From assembly GCA_036725605.1 (NCBI GenBank), contig DAIMDW010000029.1:1-64000 (forward strand): a stretch of 64,000 nucleotides of DNA. The letters are read 5' to 3'. The notes under the pieces are model-generated. The model saw nothing but the letters and a program-made list of their open reading frames with translations. It was not told the origin of the DNA and did not search any database. The translations under genes and the position numbers were made by a program. Position 1 is the first letter of the stretch, and every line of letters starts with the position of its first letter. The DNA comes from CALBTQ01 sp036725605. Lineage in GTDB: Bacteria; Lernaellota; Lernaellaia; Lernaellales; Lernaellaceae. Below, piece after piece: positions 25,416-34,107 of the stretch.

Positions 25416-27965
25416 GTGAAGAAGAAACTCCCTGTTTTATTTATTATCTTGTCGTTATTGCTGATGATCGTTCTCTGCTCCTGCGCCGCGTCGCGCTACC
25501 TGGGATACCGCCTCAATCCCGACACCACGCCCATCAAGGGCAAAACCGTCGTCGAGATTCCCGGCCTGCCCGAAGAGGTGGAAATTCTGCTCGACGAATA
25601 CGGCGTGCCGCACATCCGCGCGCACAGCGAATACGGTCTGTATTTCGCCTTCGGTTACATCCAGGCGCGCGACCGCCGCTTCGAACTTGAAGCGCTGCGC
25701 AACCTCGCCCTGGGGCGCATGCGCGAGATGATCGGTTCCGAAGACAAAAGCGGCGTGATGAAGCGCCTGGAGATTTTCAGCCGCATGATCGGTCTGCACC
25801 AGGACGCCGCCAACTTCGTCGACTCGCTGTCGGCCAAGGATCGCGTCGTGTTGCAGGCCTTCGCCGACGGCATCAACGCCGCCACCGAACGCGAACCGCG
25901 CCCGATGGAATTCCGCCTGCTCGACTACACGCCGCAACCCTGGTCGCCGTTGGATTCCGGCGCGATCATCGCCCTGACCGCCTTCGGCCTGACCAAAAAC
26001 TGGGAGATGGAACTGCTGCGCCTCGAGGTGATCGTCCACCAGTTGCAGACCGGCGGTACGATCGCGCGCGCGCTGGACATTTACGAACCGCGCTACTGGT
26101 TCCACCCGAACCTGATCGGCGATCCGCCCAAGACGGATCCGTTCGAGAACATTCCGCCCGTCGCGCCGGAGCTGGCCGCCTATCTGGAAGCAACCTATAA
26201 AAACAAACCCGGCCAGGCCGCGCAGGTGATCGACGAACCGTGGCTGCCGCTCGACGGCTTCCGCCACGGCATGGCGACCAGCAACAACTGGGCGATGAAC
26301 GGCGCGTGGACCGGCACCGGTAAGAGCGCGTTGTCGATGGACCCGCACATGCCGCACATGCTGCCGTCGCTGGGCTACCTGGCGCACCTGAAATGCGAAG
26401 GCTGCGAGAACGGCGACTTCGACGTGATCGGCGGATGCTTCGTCGGCCTGCCCGCGATCTCCTTCGGCGCCAGCGGCAAAACGGCCTGGGGGCCGACCTC
26501 GAACTGGGCCGACATTACCGACCTGTACGTCGAAAAGCTCGCGCCGGGCAAACCCGATCATTACCTGGTCGGCGACAAAGCCGTGCCCTTCATCGTGCGT
26601 AGCGAGGTCTTCAAGATCCGTCAGTCCGATGGTTCGTACGCCGAAGAGACCTTAACCGTGCGCGAAACGCGCCACGGGGTGATCGTCAACGATTTCATCG
26701 ACCGTCTGCCGGACGATTTTCCGCTCCTGGCGCTCAAGCGCAGCCGCGAACCGGGCAAGCCGATCGACGCCATCCGCCGCCTGTATCAGGCCGACACGGT
26801 TACCCAGGCGCGCCTGGCGCTCAACGATTTTTCGGCCATGGTCGGCCACTGGGCGCTGGCCGATCATCACGGCAACATCGCCTATAGCGGCCCGGCGCAG
26901 CTGCCCCGTCGCAGCAAACACCTGGGCACCGTACCCGTGCCCGGCTGGGTCGATGATTACGAGTGGACTTCCTTCGTGCCGGTCGACCAACTGCCCTACG
27001 TCGAAAATCCGGCCGGCATGAACTTCCTGGGTACGGCCAACAGCCAGGTGGTCCAGCCCGAGGCGACCGGCTACCCGATCAACTTCGAAGGCAACGTGCC
27101 CTTCCGCACGGTGCGCATGTACGACGTACTCGGGCGCGGCAGCGACGGCCGTCCGCTCGCCACGCAAATCGGCGCGCTGCAACTGGACAACATCGACGCC
27201 GGCTGGCTGGCCGTGCAGCAGATGTTCACGCCCGCGTTGACCTCGTTGAAAACGCATGCCGACAAGCACGTGCGTCACGCGGCGGAAATTCTGCTTGCCT
27301 GGGACGGCCGCAGCGACGGCGATTCGTTGGCCGCCGGTCTGTTCCAGACGCTGCAGGCCTATGCGCTCAAGCGCGCCCTGGAAGACGAAATCAGCGAAGC
27401 GACGATGCATTTCATGCTCGGCTACTTCAACCTCGAACCGTTAGTGTTCGACCTGCTGACCGACGCCTCCAACCCGGCCTGGGACAACCGCCGCACGCCG
27501 CAGCGCGAGACGTACAACGACGAACTGGCCGCCGCGTTCGTCGACGGCGTGACCGCGATGAAGGCCGCCTACGGCGAGGACGTCGCCACCTGGACCTGGA
27601 ACCGCGTCGCGCCCACGGTCATCGAACATCCCTTCGGTTCGCAGAAGGCGCTGGCCGATCTGGTCAATCGCCCGGTGCCCACGCAGGGCGTGAACACCAC
27701 GTTGTTCAAGCATCAGTCGCAGCGTTTGCAGATGCATTCGTTCCCGGTGAAATACGGTCCGGTGCTGCGCATCATGGTCGACCTCAACGACCTGCCCGGC
27801 TCGAAGATGTCGCTGCCCGGCGGGCAAAGCGGCCGCCCGGCGTCGCCGCACTTCGACGACCAACTCGACATGTTCCTGTGCGGCGACGGCATTTCGATGG
27901 AGATGGACTTCAACATCATCCAAAACGGCGCCGCCGGCTCGATCGTTCTCACGCCGTCGCACTGA
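25416..27965 (+). CDS. Penicillin acylase family (Ntn) hydrolase, lipoprotein
   Basis: An 849-residue exported N-terminal-nucleophile hydrolase. The GTG at 25416 has a GAGG ribosome site and opens a lipoprotein-type signal (LLLMIVLCSC); the ORF extends 56 codons further upstream, but that part looks non-coding. The alpha part has EVEILLDEYGVPHIRA and YIQARDRRFELEALRNLALG, family hallmarks. The nucleophile is Ser289 in ATSNNWAMNG, where autocatalytic cleavage frees the beta chain. A downstream Asn-rich stretch (ANSQVV) fits the oxyanion site. It cleaves amide bonds, possibly of acyl-homoserine lactones, beta-lactams or N-acyl peptides; the substrate is not predictable here. It is followed by a strong terminator at 27989. 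The upstream neighbours are the divergent paralog genes. Confidence 0.9.
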   Translation: MKKKLPVLFIILSLLLMIVLCSCAASRYLGYRLNPDTTPIKGKTVVEIPGLPEEVEILLDEYGVPHIRAHSEYGLYFAFGYIQARDRRFELEALRNLALGRMREMIGSEDKSGVMKRLEIFSRMIGLHQDAANFVDSLSAKDRVVLQAFADGINAATEREPRPMEFRLLDYTPQPWSPLDSGAIIALTAFGLTKNWEMELLRLEVIVHQLQTGGTIARALDIYEPRYWFHPNLIGDPPKTDPFENIPPVAPELAAYLEATYKNKPGQAAQVIDEPWLPLDGFRHGMATSNNWAMNGAWTGTGKSALSMDPHMPHMLPSLGYLAHLKCEGCENGDFDVIGGCFVGLPAISFGASGKTAWGPTSNWADITDLYVEKLAPGKPDHYLVGDKAVPFIVRSEVFKIRQSDGSYAEETLTVRETRHGVIVNDFIDRLPDDFPLLALKRSREPGKPIDAIRRLYQADTVTQARLALNDFSAMVGHWALADHHGNIAYSGPAQLPRRSKHLGTVPVPGWVDDYEWTSFVPVDQLPYVENPAGMNFLGTANSQVVQPEATGYPINFEGNVPFRTVRMYDVLGRGSDGRPLATQIGALQLDNIDAGWLAVQQMFTPALTSLKTHADKHVRHAAEILLAWDGRSDGDSLAAGLFQTLQAYALKRALEDEISEATMHFMLGYFNLEPLVFDLLTDASNPAWDNRRTPQRETYNDELAAAFVDGVTAMKAAYGEDVATWTWNRVAPTVIEHPFGSQKALADLVNRPVPTQGVNTTLFKHQSQRLQMHSFPVKYGPVLRIMVDLNDLPGSKMSLPGGQSGRPASPHFDDQLDMFLCGDGISMEMDFNIIQNGAAGSIVLTPSH

Positions 27966-27988
27966 TCGATTCGCCCATAACAAACGCG

Positions 27989-28020
27989 AAAAGCCCCTCC
28001 GCCGGAGGGGTTTTTTCTTT
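27989..28020 (+). terminator. Rho-independent terminator
   Basis: CCCCTCC pairs with GGAGGGG around a 3-base loop, followed by TTTTTTCTTT. It lies right after the penicillin-acylase-like gene. Confidence 0.85.
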
Positions 28021-28070
28021 ATCGCGCGATCCGCCTATAATGCGGAGAAACTTCAATCACGAGCAGGCTG

Positions 28071-29531
28071 ATGACGAGACGTTTGTGGTTTTTCCTGGGG
28101 GTGTTCATCCTGATTTCCCAGATCGCGTTTTCATGTACATGCAACAGCGGCGACGAATCCGACGATGACGATGAGGACCTCGATCTGGAAGGCGGCGACG
28201 AATCCGACGACGATTTGGTGCCCGCCCCGAGCGTGTACGACGAACTGACGCCCGCCGGACCGATCGTCGGCGAGGCATTGGGCGTCGCTTCGCAAATGGG
28301 CTCCGCCGAGACGGCGGCGTGGATGCGCGCGTTCGAGGTGGAAGCGCTCGCCGACATCGGCGTGACGCGCCTGCGGGCCGGCTTCTCCTGGGAGGCGATC
28401 GAGCCGGCCGACGACCAATGGAACTGGACCGACGCCGATATCCTCTACGCGCTGGCGACCGACGATAACGTCGATTGGATCGCCCGCCTGGGATATACGG
28501 TCGATTGGGCCGCGCCGGCCGACAATCCGTCCGCGATCGATCCCGCCGTGTTCGCCGATTACGCCGGGCAGGTCGCCGCGCGCTACTGCGACGCCGTTGG
28601 ACGCTACGAAATCTGGAGCGAACCCAACTTCGTCGCCTACTGGCCGCCGGAGCCCGATCCGCAACATTACGGCGACATTCTTAAAGCCGCCGCATCCGCC
28701 GTGCGCCAGGCCTGCCCCGAGGCGCAAATCATTTTCGGCGGGCTGTCGAGTTCGAATTTTCCGCAGGAGTGGATGGTCGGCCAATACGGCTTTTTCGACG
28801 AAGTCGCGCTGGCTCATCCGGACATCTGCACGGCCTTCGACGTCATGGCCATTCACCCCTACACGGTGCTGCAAGCGCTGCCGCCCGAATCTTCCGTCAC
28901 CGCGCTGGAGCTGACCTTCCCGGACCTGCTCGAGCAGATCGACGATGTTCGCGCGCGCCTGGCCGCGGCCGGTTGCGCCGACAAGGAACTGATCTTCACC
29001 GAATTCGGCTGGCCGCATACGTACATCGGCCGCGACAAGCAGGCGCAGTTCAACACGCGGGCGGTCCTCTTGGGCGCGACCAGGGAAGTCGCCGGTTATT
29101 ATCAGTACACTTTCTGGGACAAAGCGGACCAGGAGCCGGTGACGGAAAACAATTTCGGCCTGTATGAGGTTCCGTCGACGGACGATCCGGCCGCGCAGAC
29201 GCCCAAGCCGGGCTTCGCCGCGCTGACCACGCTGGCCAATCTGCTGCGCCACGCGCAATACGCCGGGCCCGTGCCGTTGGCGGAGGAGATTCCGGAGAAG
29301 GTATTCATTCTGGCTTTTTGGGACGACGAGCGCGCACGGTGGATTGTCGCGGCGTGGGATGCGCGCCCGCCCGAGGGTAACTTCGCCTTCGAGTTGCCGG
29401 CGCCGACGCAGGCCGAGTGGATTCGCCTGTACGATCAGGACGGCACGTATCACGATCGCGAGGTGGCCGAAACGGTGCCGCTGACGCTGTCGAGCGAAGT
29501 GCAGTACGTCGTATTCGGCATGCCGGAATAA
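28071..29531 (+). CDS. Glycoside hydrolase, GH39/GH5-like TIM barrel, exported
   Basis: This 486-residue protein has an N-terminal signal ending IAFSCTC, a weak lipobox, and an acidic stretch (about residues 25-50). It is a clan GH-A type barrel: LADIGVTRLRAGFSWEAIEP near the first strands, the acid/base Glu184 in IWSEPN and the nucleophile Glu311 in FTEFGWPHTY. The spacing of the two Glu is as expected for retaining GH-A enzymes such as beta-xylosidases and endoglycosidases. The C-terminal region (about residues 400-486) is a small beta domain. It should cut polysaccharides or oligosaccharides outside the cell. It is 27 bases upstream of a PHP lipoprotein gene and probably co-transcribed with it. 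A pectate lyase at 34108 suggests plant or algal polymers are used. Confidence 0.8.
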   Translation: MTRRLWFFLGVFILISQIAFSCTCNSGDESDDDDEDLDLEGGDESDDDLVPAPSVYDELTPAGPIVGEALGVASQMGSAETAAWMRAFEVEALADIGVTRLRAGFSWEAIEPADDQWNWTDADILYALATDDNVDWIARLGYTVDWAAPADNPSAIDPAVFADYAGQVAARYCDAVGRYEIWSEPNFVAYWPPEPDPQHYGDILKAAASAVRQACPEAQIIFGGLSSSNFPQEWMVGQYGFFDEVALAHPDICTAFDVMAIHPYTVLQALPPESSVTALELTFPDLLEQIDDVRARLAAAGCADKELIFTEFGWPHTYIGRDKQAQFNTRAVLLGATREVAGYYQYTFWDKADQEPVTENNFGLYEVPSTDDPAAQTPKPGFAALTTLANLLRHAQYAGPVPLAEEIPEKVFILAFWDDERARWIVAAWDARPPEGNFAFELPAPTQAEWIRLYDQDGTYHDREVAETVPLTLSSEVQYVVFGMPE

Positions 29532-29558
29532 ACCGTTTTTGTGCGGAAAGGAAGAACG

Positions 29559-30779
29559 ATGAAACAACCGAATCGTTTTTGTTGGTTTTGCGTAATCATC
29601 TTCCTTTTTGCGATCTCGATTTTCGGGAACGGCTGCGACGACGACGATGACGACGATGACGACCAGACGATGGATGACGACGCAACCGACGACGACGCAA
29701 CCGATGACGACGCCCTGGACGACGACGCGCTTGACGACGACGCCGGTGACGACGATACCGCCGACGATGACCTGCCCGACGGCTGCATCACCGGCGACTT
29801 CACTTTGTACTTCGGCATATTCCATTCGCATTCCAGTTTCTCCGACGGCAAAGGCCGCCCGCCGGAAGCGTATGCCTATGCGCGCGACGAAGGCGAACTC
29901 GACGTTTTCGCCCTGACCGACCACCTGGAGTATTTGTACATCCCCGTTCCGCCCGACAAATACGCGCGGCTGCTGGAAGTGGCCGACGAATTCGACGATC
30001 CGGGCAGCTATGTTGCATTGGCCGGTTTCGAATACAGTCTGGCGCTGGATCTGCGCCATTTCACCTGGGCCGGTCACAGCAATGTTTTCTTCTCGCCCGA
30101 GTTGTTCACTTGGATCATGCTCGATTATCACGAGTTCTTCGAAGAGTTGCTGGCCTGCCCGCAATGCCTGGCTTCGTTCAACCATCCGGGGTGGGACGGC
30201 CAAACCAACTGGGACGGTTTCACCTATGTCCCGGAGGTCGATCCGCAAATCACGACCATCGAACTGTCCACCTGGGATCTGGATGCCTGGCCGTTTCTTT
30301 TCGAGGCGCTCGATCAGGGGTGGCATGTTTCGCCGACCTGGAATCAGGACAATCACGAGCGCGGTTGGGGCACCGAGGACGACACCCGCACCGGCGTCTG
30401 GCTGGATGTGCTGACCCGCGACGGCGTGTACGATGCGTTGCTCAACCGCCGCACTTTTTCCACTTTGGACCGGAACGCGGACATTTTGTTGACGACCTCG
30501 CAAGGCTGCTGGATGGGCTCGGATCTGCGCGGCACACAGACGGCGACCCTGATCGTCGAGGCGGACGATCCGGACGCCGGCGACGGCTTTGCGGCTTTGG
30601 AATTGTGGGGGCGCGGCGAAGAATTGCTGGCCGAATTTGATTGCGACTCCCAACTTACCTGCCACTGGGAAATCGAACTGACTCTGCCGGAAGCGGGCTC
30701 GTATGTGCTGGCGCGCGCGGTGGAGGACGACGGCGACCTTCTTGTGTCCGCCCCCATCTGGTTGGGTGAGGCGTTCTAA
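29559..30779 (+). CDS. PHP-domain (CehA/McbA-type) metallohydrolase lipoprotein with DDDT linker
   Basis: A 406-residue lipoprotein. The ATG at 29559 is preceded by GGAAAGGAAG. The signal ends IFGNGC with Asp at +2, followed by a run of Asp. The linker (about residues 26-76) is DDDA/DDDT-type. The PHP domain has YFGIFHSHSSFSDG (HxH), VFALTDHLEY, a Glu in ALAGFEYS, CLASFNHPGWDG, ELSTWDLD and SPTWNQDNHERG. A beta-sandwich C-terminal part follows (ATLIVEADD...). The CehA/McbA group includes carbaryl and microcin-related hydrolases, but specificity is open. Asp at +2 in E. coli would keep the lipoprotein in the inner membrane, so its location may differ from its Gly+2 relatives in this window. 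The GH gene is immediately upstream. Confidence 0.8.
   Translation: MKQPNRFCWFCVIIFLFAISIFGNGCDDDDDDDDDQTMDDDATDDDATDDDALDDDALDDDAGDDDTADDDLPDGCITGDFTLYFGIFHSHSSFSDGKGRPPEAYAYARDEGELDVFALTDHLEYLYIPVPPDKYARLLEVADEFDDPGSYVALAGFEYSLALDLRHFTWAGHSNVFFSPELFTWIMLDYHEFFEELLACPQCLASFNHPGWDGQTNWDGFTYVPEVDPQITTIELSTWDLDAWPFLFEALDQGWHVSPTWNQDNHERGWGTEDDTRTGVWLDVLTRDGVYDALLNRRTFSTLDRNADILLTTSQGCWMGSDLRGTQTATLIVEADDPDAGDGFAALELWGRGEELLAEFDCDSQLTCHWEIELTLPEAGSYVLARAVEDDGDLLVSAPIWLGEAF
29636..29775 (+). repeat. DDDA/DDDT linker-coding repeat
   Basis: GAC-rich codons with every fourth codon for Ala, Thr, Val or Leu, encoding the linker of the PHP lipoprotein. Confidence 0.75.
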
Positions 30780-30860
30780 CCGGCCGACGCCCGGCGTTTG
30801 CCATATTATTCGGATTTATCAATAATGGCCGTTGTGCAACCATTTATCGGGGAGAGTGTT

Positions 30861-32924
30861 ATGGAAAAGAAGTTCTCCACCATCGCTATTCTGCTTTCAT
30901 TGTCGATTTTGATGTTCGCTTTGCTTGTCGGCTGCGATTGCGGTGACGATGACGACGACAATGACGACGACGCCACCGATGATGATGTCGACGACGACGA
31001 TAATGACACGACCGACGATGACACCACCGACGACGATACAACTGATGATGATACGATCGACGACGATACGATCGATGACGATACCGGCGACGACGACACC
31101 GGCGACGACGACACAATCGACGACGATACGATCGACGATGACACGATCGATGACGATACCGGCGATGACGACACCTATCCGACGCACGAGGAGATCTTCA
31201 ACGTTTCGGGCGCGGTGACGGTTAACGGCTCGAGCGCCATCATTGAGCAATGGGGCTTGGGCTCGGGCTATTTCAGTTGCCGCCTGGCGTTCGTCGACAC
31301 GACGACCCAGGAAATCACCACCGTGTGGCCGGACTTCGAAGATGATCCCGGCAGTTACTGCGCCAGCCTGTTGGGCGGCACGTACGAAGTGTGGATATTG
31401 TGGAACGGCTACAACAACAGCTCCTACCAATATTTCCAATACACAACGCGCCTGTCCGCCGGCTTGAACGTCGACGCCGATCAGACCTTCGACGTCAATC
31501 ACATCGTGTATACGGTCGACGGCAACGTGGTCAATCACACGCCCGAGCCGGTGCAGTATCAAAAGGTGCAAATGTTCCAGGCGCTCGTCGAAACGAAATC
31601 CGTCTTCAGCGAGCAATTTGAATACTACGACTTCACCGACGACGCGGGCGATTACTCGATAACCGTCCCGGCGGGCGCGTATACCTTCAGCGTCGACGTG
31701 TACGACGTCGGTTTCGACGTGCTGCCGTACTACGAAGACGGACTGAACATCTCCGCCGCCACGACGAAAAACGTGGCGCTGGCGCAAATCTCCTCGGCCT
31801 ACGAGGTAAACGCCTCGTTCACCGTCAACGGCGAGGTCCCCACCACGCGCTACGAAAGCGTCTCCGCCACGATGACCTTCTACGATACGACGCACCGCGT
31901 GCGGTATTGGGACTATTGCGACGGCGACTGCACGATCTACGCGCCGGCCGGCTCCTATCAGCAACAACTGAACGTCAACTACAACGATTCGACCGGCACG
32001 ATATTCTCGGTCGATCTGGAAACCGAATTCACCGGCACCGTCGGCATCACCGGACCGGCAACGCTGCCGGTCAAGAACCTCACGGTGATCGAGCTCTTCG
32101 CGGCGGTCACCGATTACTCCGGCGCCGCGTTCGCCGACGTGGAAATCGACGGCTCCTCCGGCGACGGCGCGGTCGGTTTCACGGCCACCACCGACGGGAG
32201 CGGCCAATATCACGTCGATTTGCCGGCCGGCAACTACGACTTCGATTTCACGCCGCCGGCTTCGTCGCCCTACCCGTATACGGAAACGGATTACAACGTC
32301 ACCGTTTCCACCGACGCCGTGGGCGACTTCGCCTTCCCCAGCGGCTATGCGACGCTCGACGGCGAAATGACGATCAACGGCGATCCGCTGACCGATTACT
32401 ACCCCGAGATCTACACCTTCGCCGCGGTGAATCTACTCGACGCCGAGTACAACATCGTGCGCCAGATCGACCTCGATCCGGCCACCGGCCTTTACAGCGA
32501 CGTCGTGCCCTACGGCACCTACTCCGTACAGCCGCTGTACCAGAGCGCCTCCACCACCGATTTGATTCACTACGATTACCTGCTCATCTACTGGTCGCAG
32601 TACGTGCCGGCACTGACCATCAGCGGCGATCTGACGCAGGACATCGACTTCACGCTGTACGCGGTCGACGGCACGATCCGCGATTGGGATACGACGCCGT
32701 ACCAATACGCCAGCGCCTATTTCGATGCGGAAATCGATTCGCTCGACGACCTGGTCGTTTTCGCCGAAGCCTACGCCGATGCCGCCGGCGAGTACTCGAC
32801 CTGGTTGCCGGCCGCGACCTACAACCTCGAGTTTTGGCCGACCGAATGCAACAACCTGATTCCGCTGGCCGCCGAGCAACAAGACATTGCCGGCGACACG
32901 ACGATCAATTTCCGCTTCCGTTAA
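30861..32924 (+). CDS. Large lipoprotein: DDDT linker and about six beta-sandwich modules
   Basis: This 687-residue lipoprotein starts at the ATG at 30861, with GGGGAGAG before it. Its signal ends ALLVGC, with Asp at +2. The linker (about residues 30-105) is DDDT/DDDI-type. The rest reads as about six related units of roughly 90-110 residues. Each opens with a short VNG or VDG strand pair (AVTVNGSS, TVDGNVVNH, FTVNGEVP, EMTINGDP, YAVDGTIRD) and closes with D-x-x-G-x-Y-x-x-x-x-P-A/Y-G-x-Y. This resembles carboxypeptidase-regulatory-like or CnaB-type beta-sandwiches. It has no catalytic motif and is likely structural or adhesive. It points towards the convergent GMP synthase gene. Confidence 0.75.
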   Translation: MEKKFSTIAILLSLSILMFALLVGCDCGDDDDDNDDDATDDDVDDDDNDTTDDDTTDDDTTDDDTIDDDTIDDDTGDDDTGDDDTIDDDTIDDDTIDDDTGDDDTYPTHEEIFNVSGAVTVNGSSAIIEQWGLGSGYFSCRLAFVDTTTQEITTVWPDFEDDPGSYCASLLGGTYEVWILWNGYNNSSYQYFQYTTRLSAGLNVDADQTFDVNHIVYTVDGNVVNHTPEPVQYQKVQMFQALVETKSVFSEQFEYYDFTDDAGDYSITVPAGAYTFSVDVYDVGFDVLPYYEDGLNISAATTKNVALAQISSAYEVNASFTVNGEVPTTRYESVSATMTFYDTTHRVRYWDYCDGDCTIYAPAGSYQQQLNVNYNDSTGTIFSVDLETEFTGTVGITGPATLPVKNLTVIELFAAVTDYSGAAFADVEIDGSSGDGAVGFTATTDGSGQYHVDLPAGNYDFDFTPPASSPYPYTETDYNVTVSTDAVGDFAFPSGYATLDGEMTINGDPLTDYYPEIYTFAAVNLLDAEYNIVRQIDLDPATGLYSDVVPYGTYSVQPLYQSASTTDLIHYDYLLIYWSQYVPALTISGDLTQDIDFTLYAVDGTIRDWDTTPYQYASAYFDAEIDSLDDLVVFAEAYADAAGEYSTWLPAATYNLEFWPTECNNLIPLAAEQQDIAGDTTINFRFR
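30949..31173 (+). repeat. DDDT/DDDI linker-coding repeat
   Basis: Uniform GAC GAC GAC ACC/ATC units for the linker of the beta-sandwich lipoprotein; one of the longer arrays in the window. Confidence 0.8.
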
Positions 32925-32951
32925 AAAACGGGGCCGGATCGACCGGCCCCG
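32923..32951 (-). terminator. Rho-independent terminator for guaA
   Basis: CGGGGCCGG (32929-32937) pairs perfectly with CCGGCCCCG (32943-32951). On the minus strand it is followed by six T residues. It is close behind the GMP synthase stop at 32975. The T tract overlaps the stop of the opposite gene. Confidence 0.85.
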
Positions 32952-32974
32952 CCGCTTTCCTCTCGGGTTCGTCG

Positions 32975-33913
32975 CTAAATGAATTCCACCGTGGCCGGCG
33001 GTTTGGGCGTGATGTCGTACAGCACCCGCGCCACGCCGGGAATTTCCGTGTACAACCGTTTGGCCAGCTTGTTCATCTTGGCCCAGGACAACTGCGTCGG
33101 CGTCGCCTTGCGCGCATCCTTGGATTCAATGCAGCGCACGACGAGGATATCGGCGAACAGGCGTTTGTTGCCCTTCATGCCGGTGGCCTGATCGTTCATC
33201 AGCACGGCCAGGTACTGGAACGCGCCGGTGCCTTTCAACTCCTGTTCGACGATCGTGGTCGCTTTGCGCACCTTGGCCACCCGGATCGGAGTCACTTCGC
33301 CGATCACGCGCGCGGCCAGTGCCGGTCCGGGGAAAGGAATGCGATCCCAGATCGCCCGCGGCAACTTGAGCGCCTTGGCCAGTTCGCGCACGCCGTCTTT
33401 GCGCAGATCGAGCAACGGCTCGATCACCTGATAACCGTATTCCTTCTCCACGTCGATGCCCAGTTGCGCCAGCACGTTATGCTGCCGCTTGATGCCGGCT
33501 TTGGTCTCTTCGATGTCGGTCAGAATCGTGCCCTGCAGCAGGCATTTGATTTTCTTTTTCTTGACGAATTTGGAAAAAACGTCGGCATAGAACGTATCGG
33601 TGATCGCCTGGCGTTTGATCTCCGGGTCGGTCTTGCCGGCCAGCGCGGCGAAGAACTCCTTCTTCGCGTTGAGCACCTGCACCTTGATGCCCAGCTTGGC
33701 GAACATCTCCTTGACCTGTTTGGCCTCGCCTTCGCGCATGATGCCGTTTTCGACGAACAGACACGTGAGCTTGTCGCCCAGCGCCCGGTGACCGAGCACC
33801 GCGACCACCGAGGAATCGACGCCGCCCGACAGGGCCACAACCGCCTTTTCGCCGCCCGCTTCCCGTCGAATCTGTTCTATCTTGTTTTCGATCACCTTCA
33901 GCATATTCGCCAT
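32975..33913 (-). CDS. guaA: GMP synthase, ATP-pyrophosphatase (synthetase) subunit without glutaminase domain
   Basis: A 312-residue cytoplasmic protein covering only the synthetase half of bacterial GMP synthase (XMP + ATP + ammonia to GMP). The ATP-binding SGGVDSS is near residue 30, followed by LFVENGIMREGE, LLQGTILTDIEET, RIPFPGPALAARVIGE and the C-terminal KPPATVEFI. Typical bacterial GuaA is about 510-525 residues with an N-terminal class I glutamine amidotransferase; none is fused here. This is the two-subunit arrangement best known from archaea, so a separate glutaminase should exist elsewhere, or free ammonia is used. The ATG at 33913 has AGGAG 7 bases upstream; a TTG two codons earlier is less likely. 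It appears monocistronic with its own terminator. Confidence 0.9.
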   Translation of the reverse strand: MANMLKVIENKIEQIRREAGGEKAVVALSGGVDSSVVAVLGHRALGDKLTCLFVENGIMREGEAKQVKEMFAKLGIKVQVLNAKKEFFAALAGKTDPEIKRQAITDTFYADVFSKFVKKKKIKCLLQGTILTDIEETKAGIKRQHNVLAQLGIDVEKEYGYQVIEPLLDLRKDGVRELAKALKLPRAIWDRIPFPGPALAARVIGEVTPIRVAKVRKATTIVEQELKGTGAFQYLAVLMNDQATGMKGNKRLFADILVVRCIESKDARKATPTQLSWAKMNKLAKRLYTEIPGVARVLYDITPKPPATVEFI

Positions 33914-34107
33914 CAGCAAACTCCTCTCCCCATAGTTGGTTGGCTATCGCCGTACTGTCATGCCGTCTGTTATTTTCATTTTTTTGAATAGACTATTATT
34001 TATCAGCGTTTCGCCGAAAAGAGCAACCGACTCGATGAGGTTTGTCCATGAATTTTTCACCGAGTGCCTGTATAATCGCACAACCCTTGGCTGCCGGGAG
34101 TGTCCCA

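Noticed and set aside
28131..30665. 844-codon minus-strand ORF spanning two plus-strand genes
   Set aside because: It crosses the boundary of the GH and PHP genes, both with catalytic motifs on the plus strand, and has no recognisable domain.
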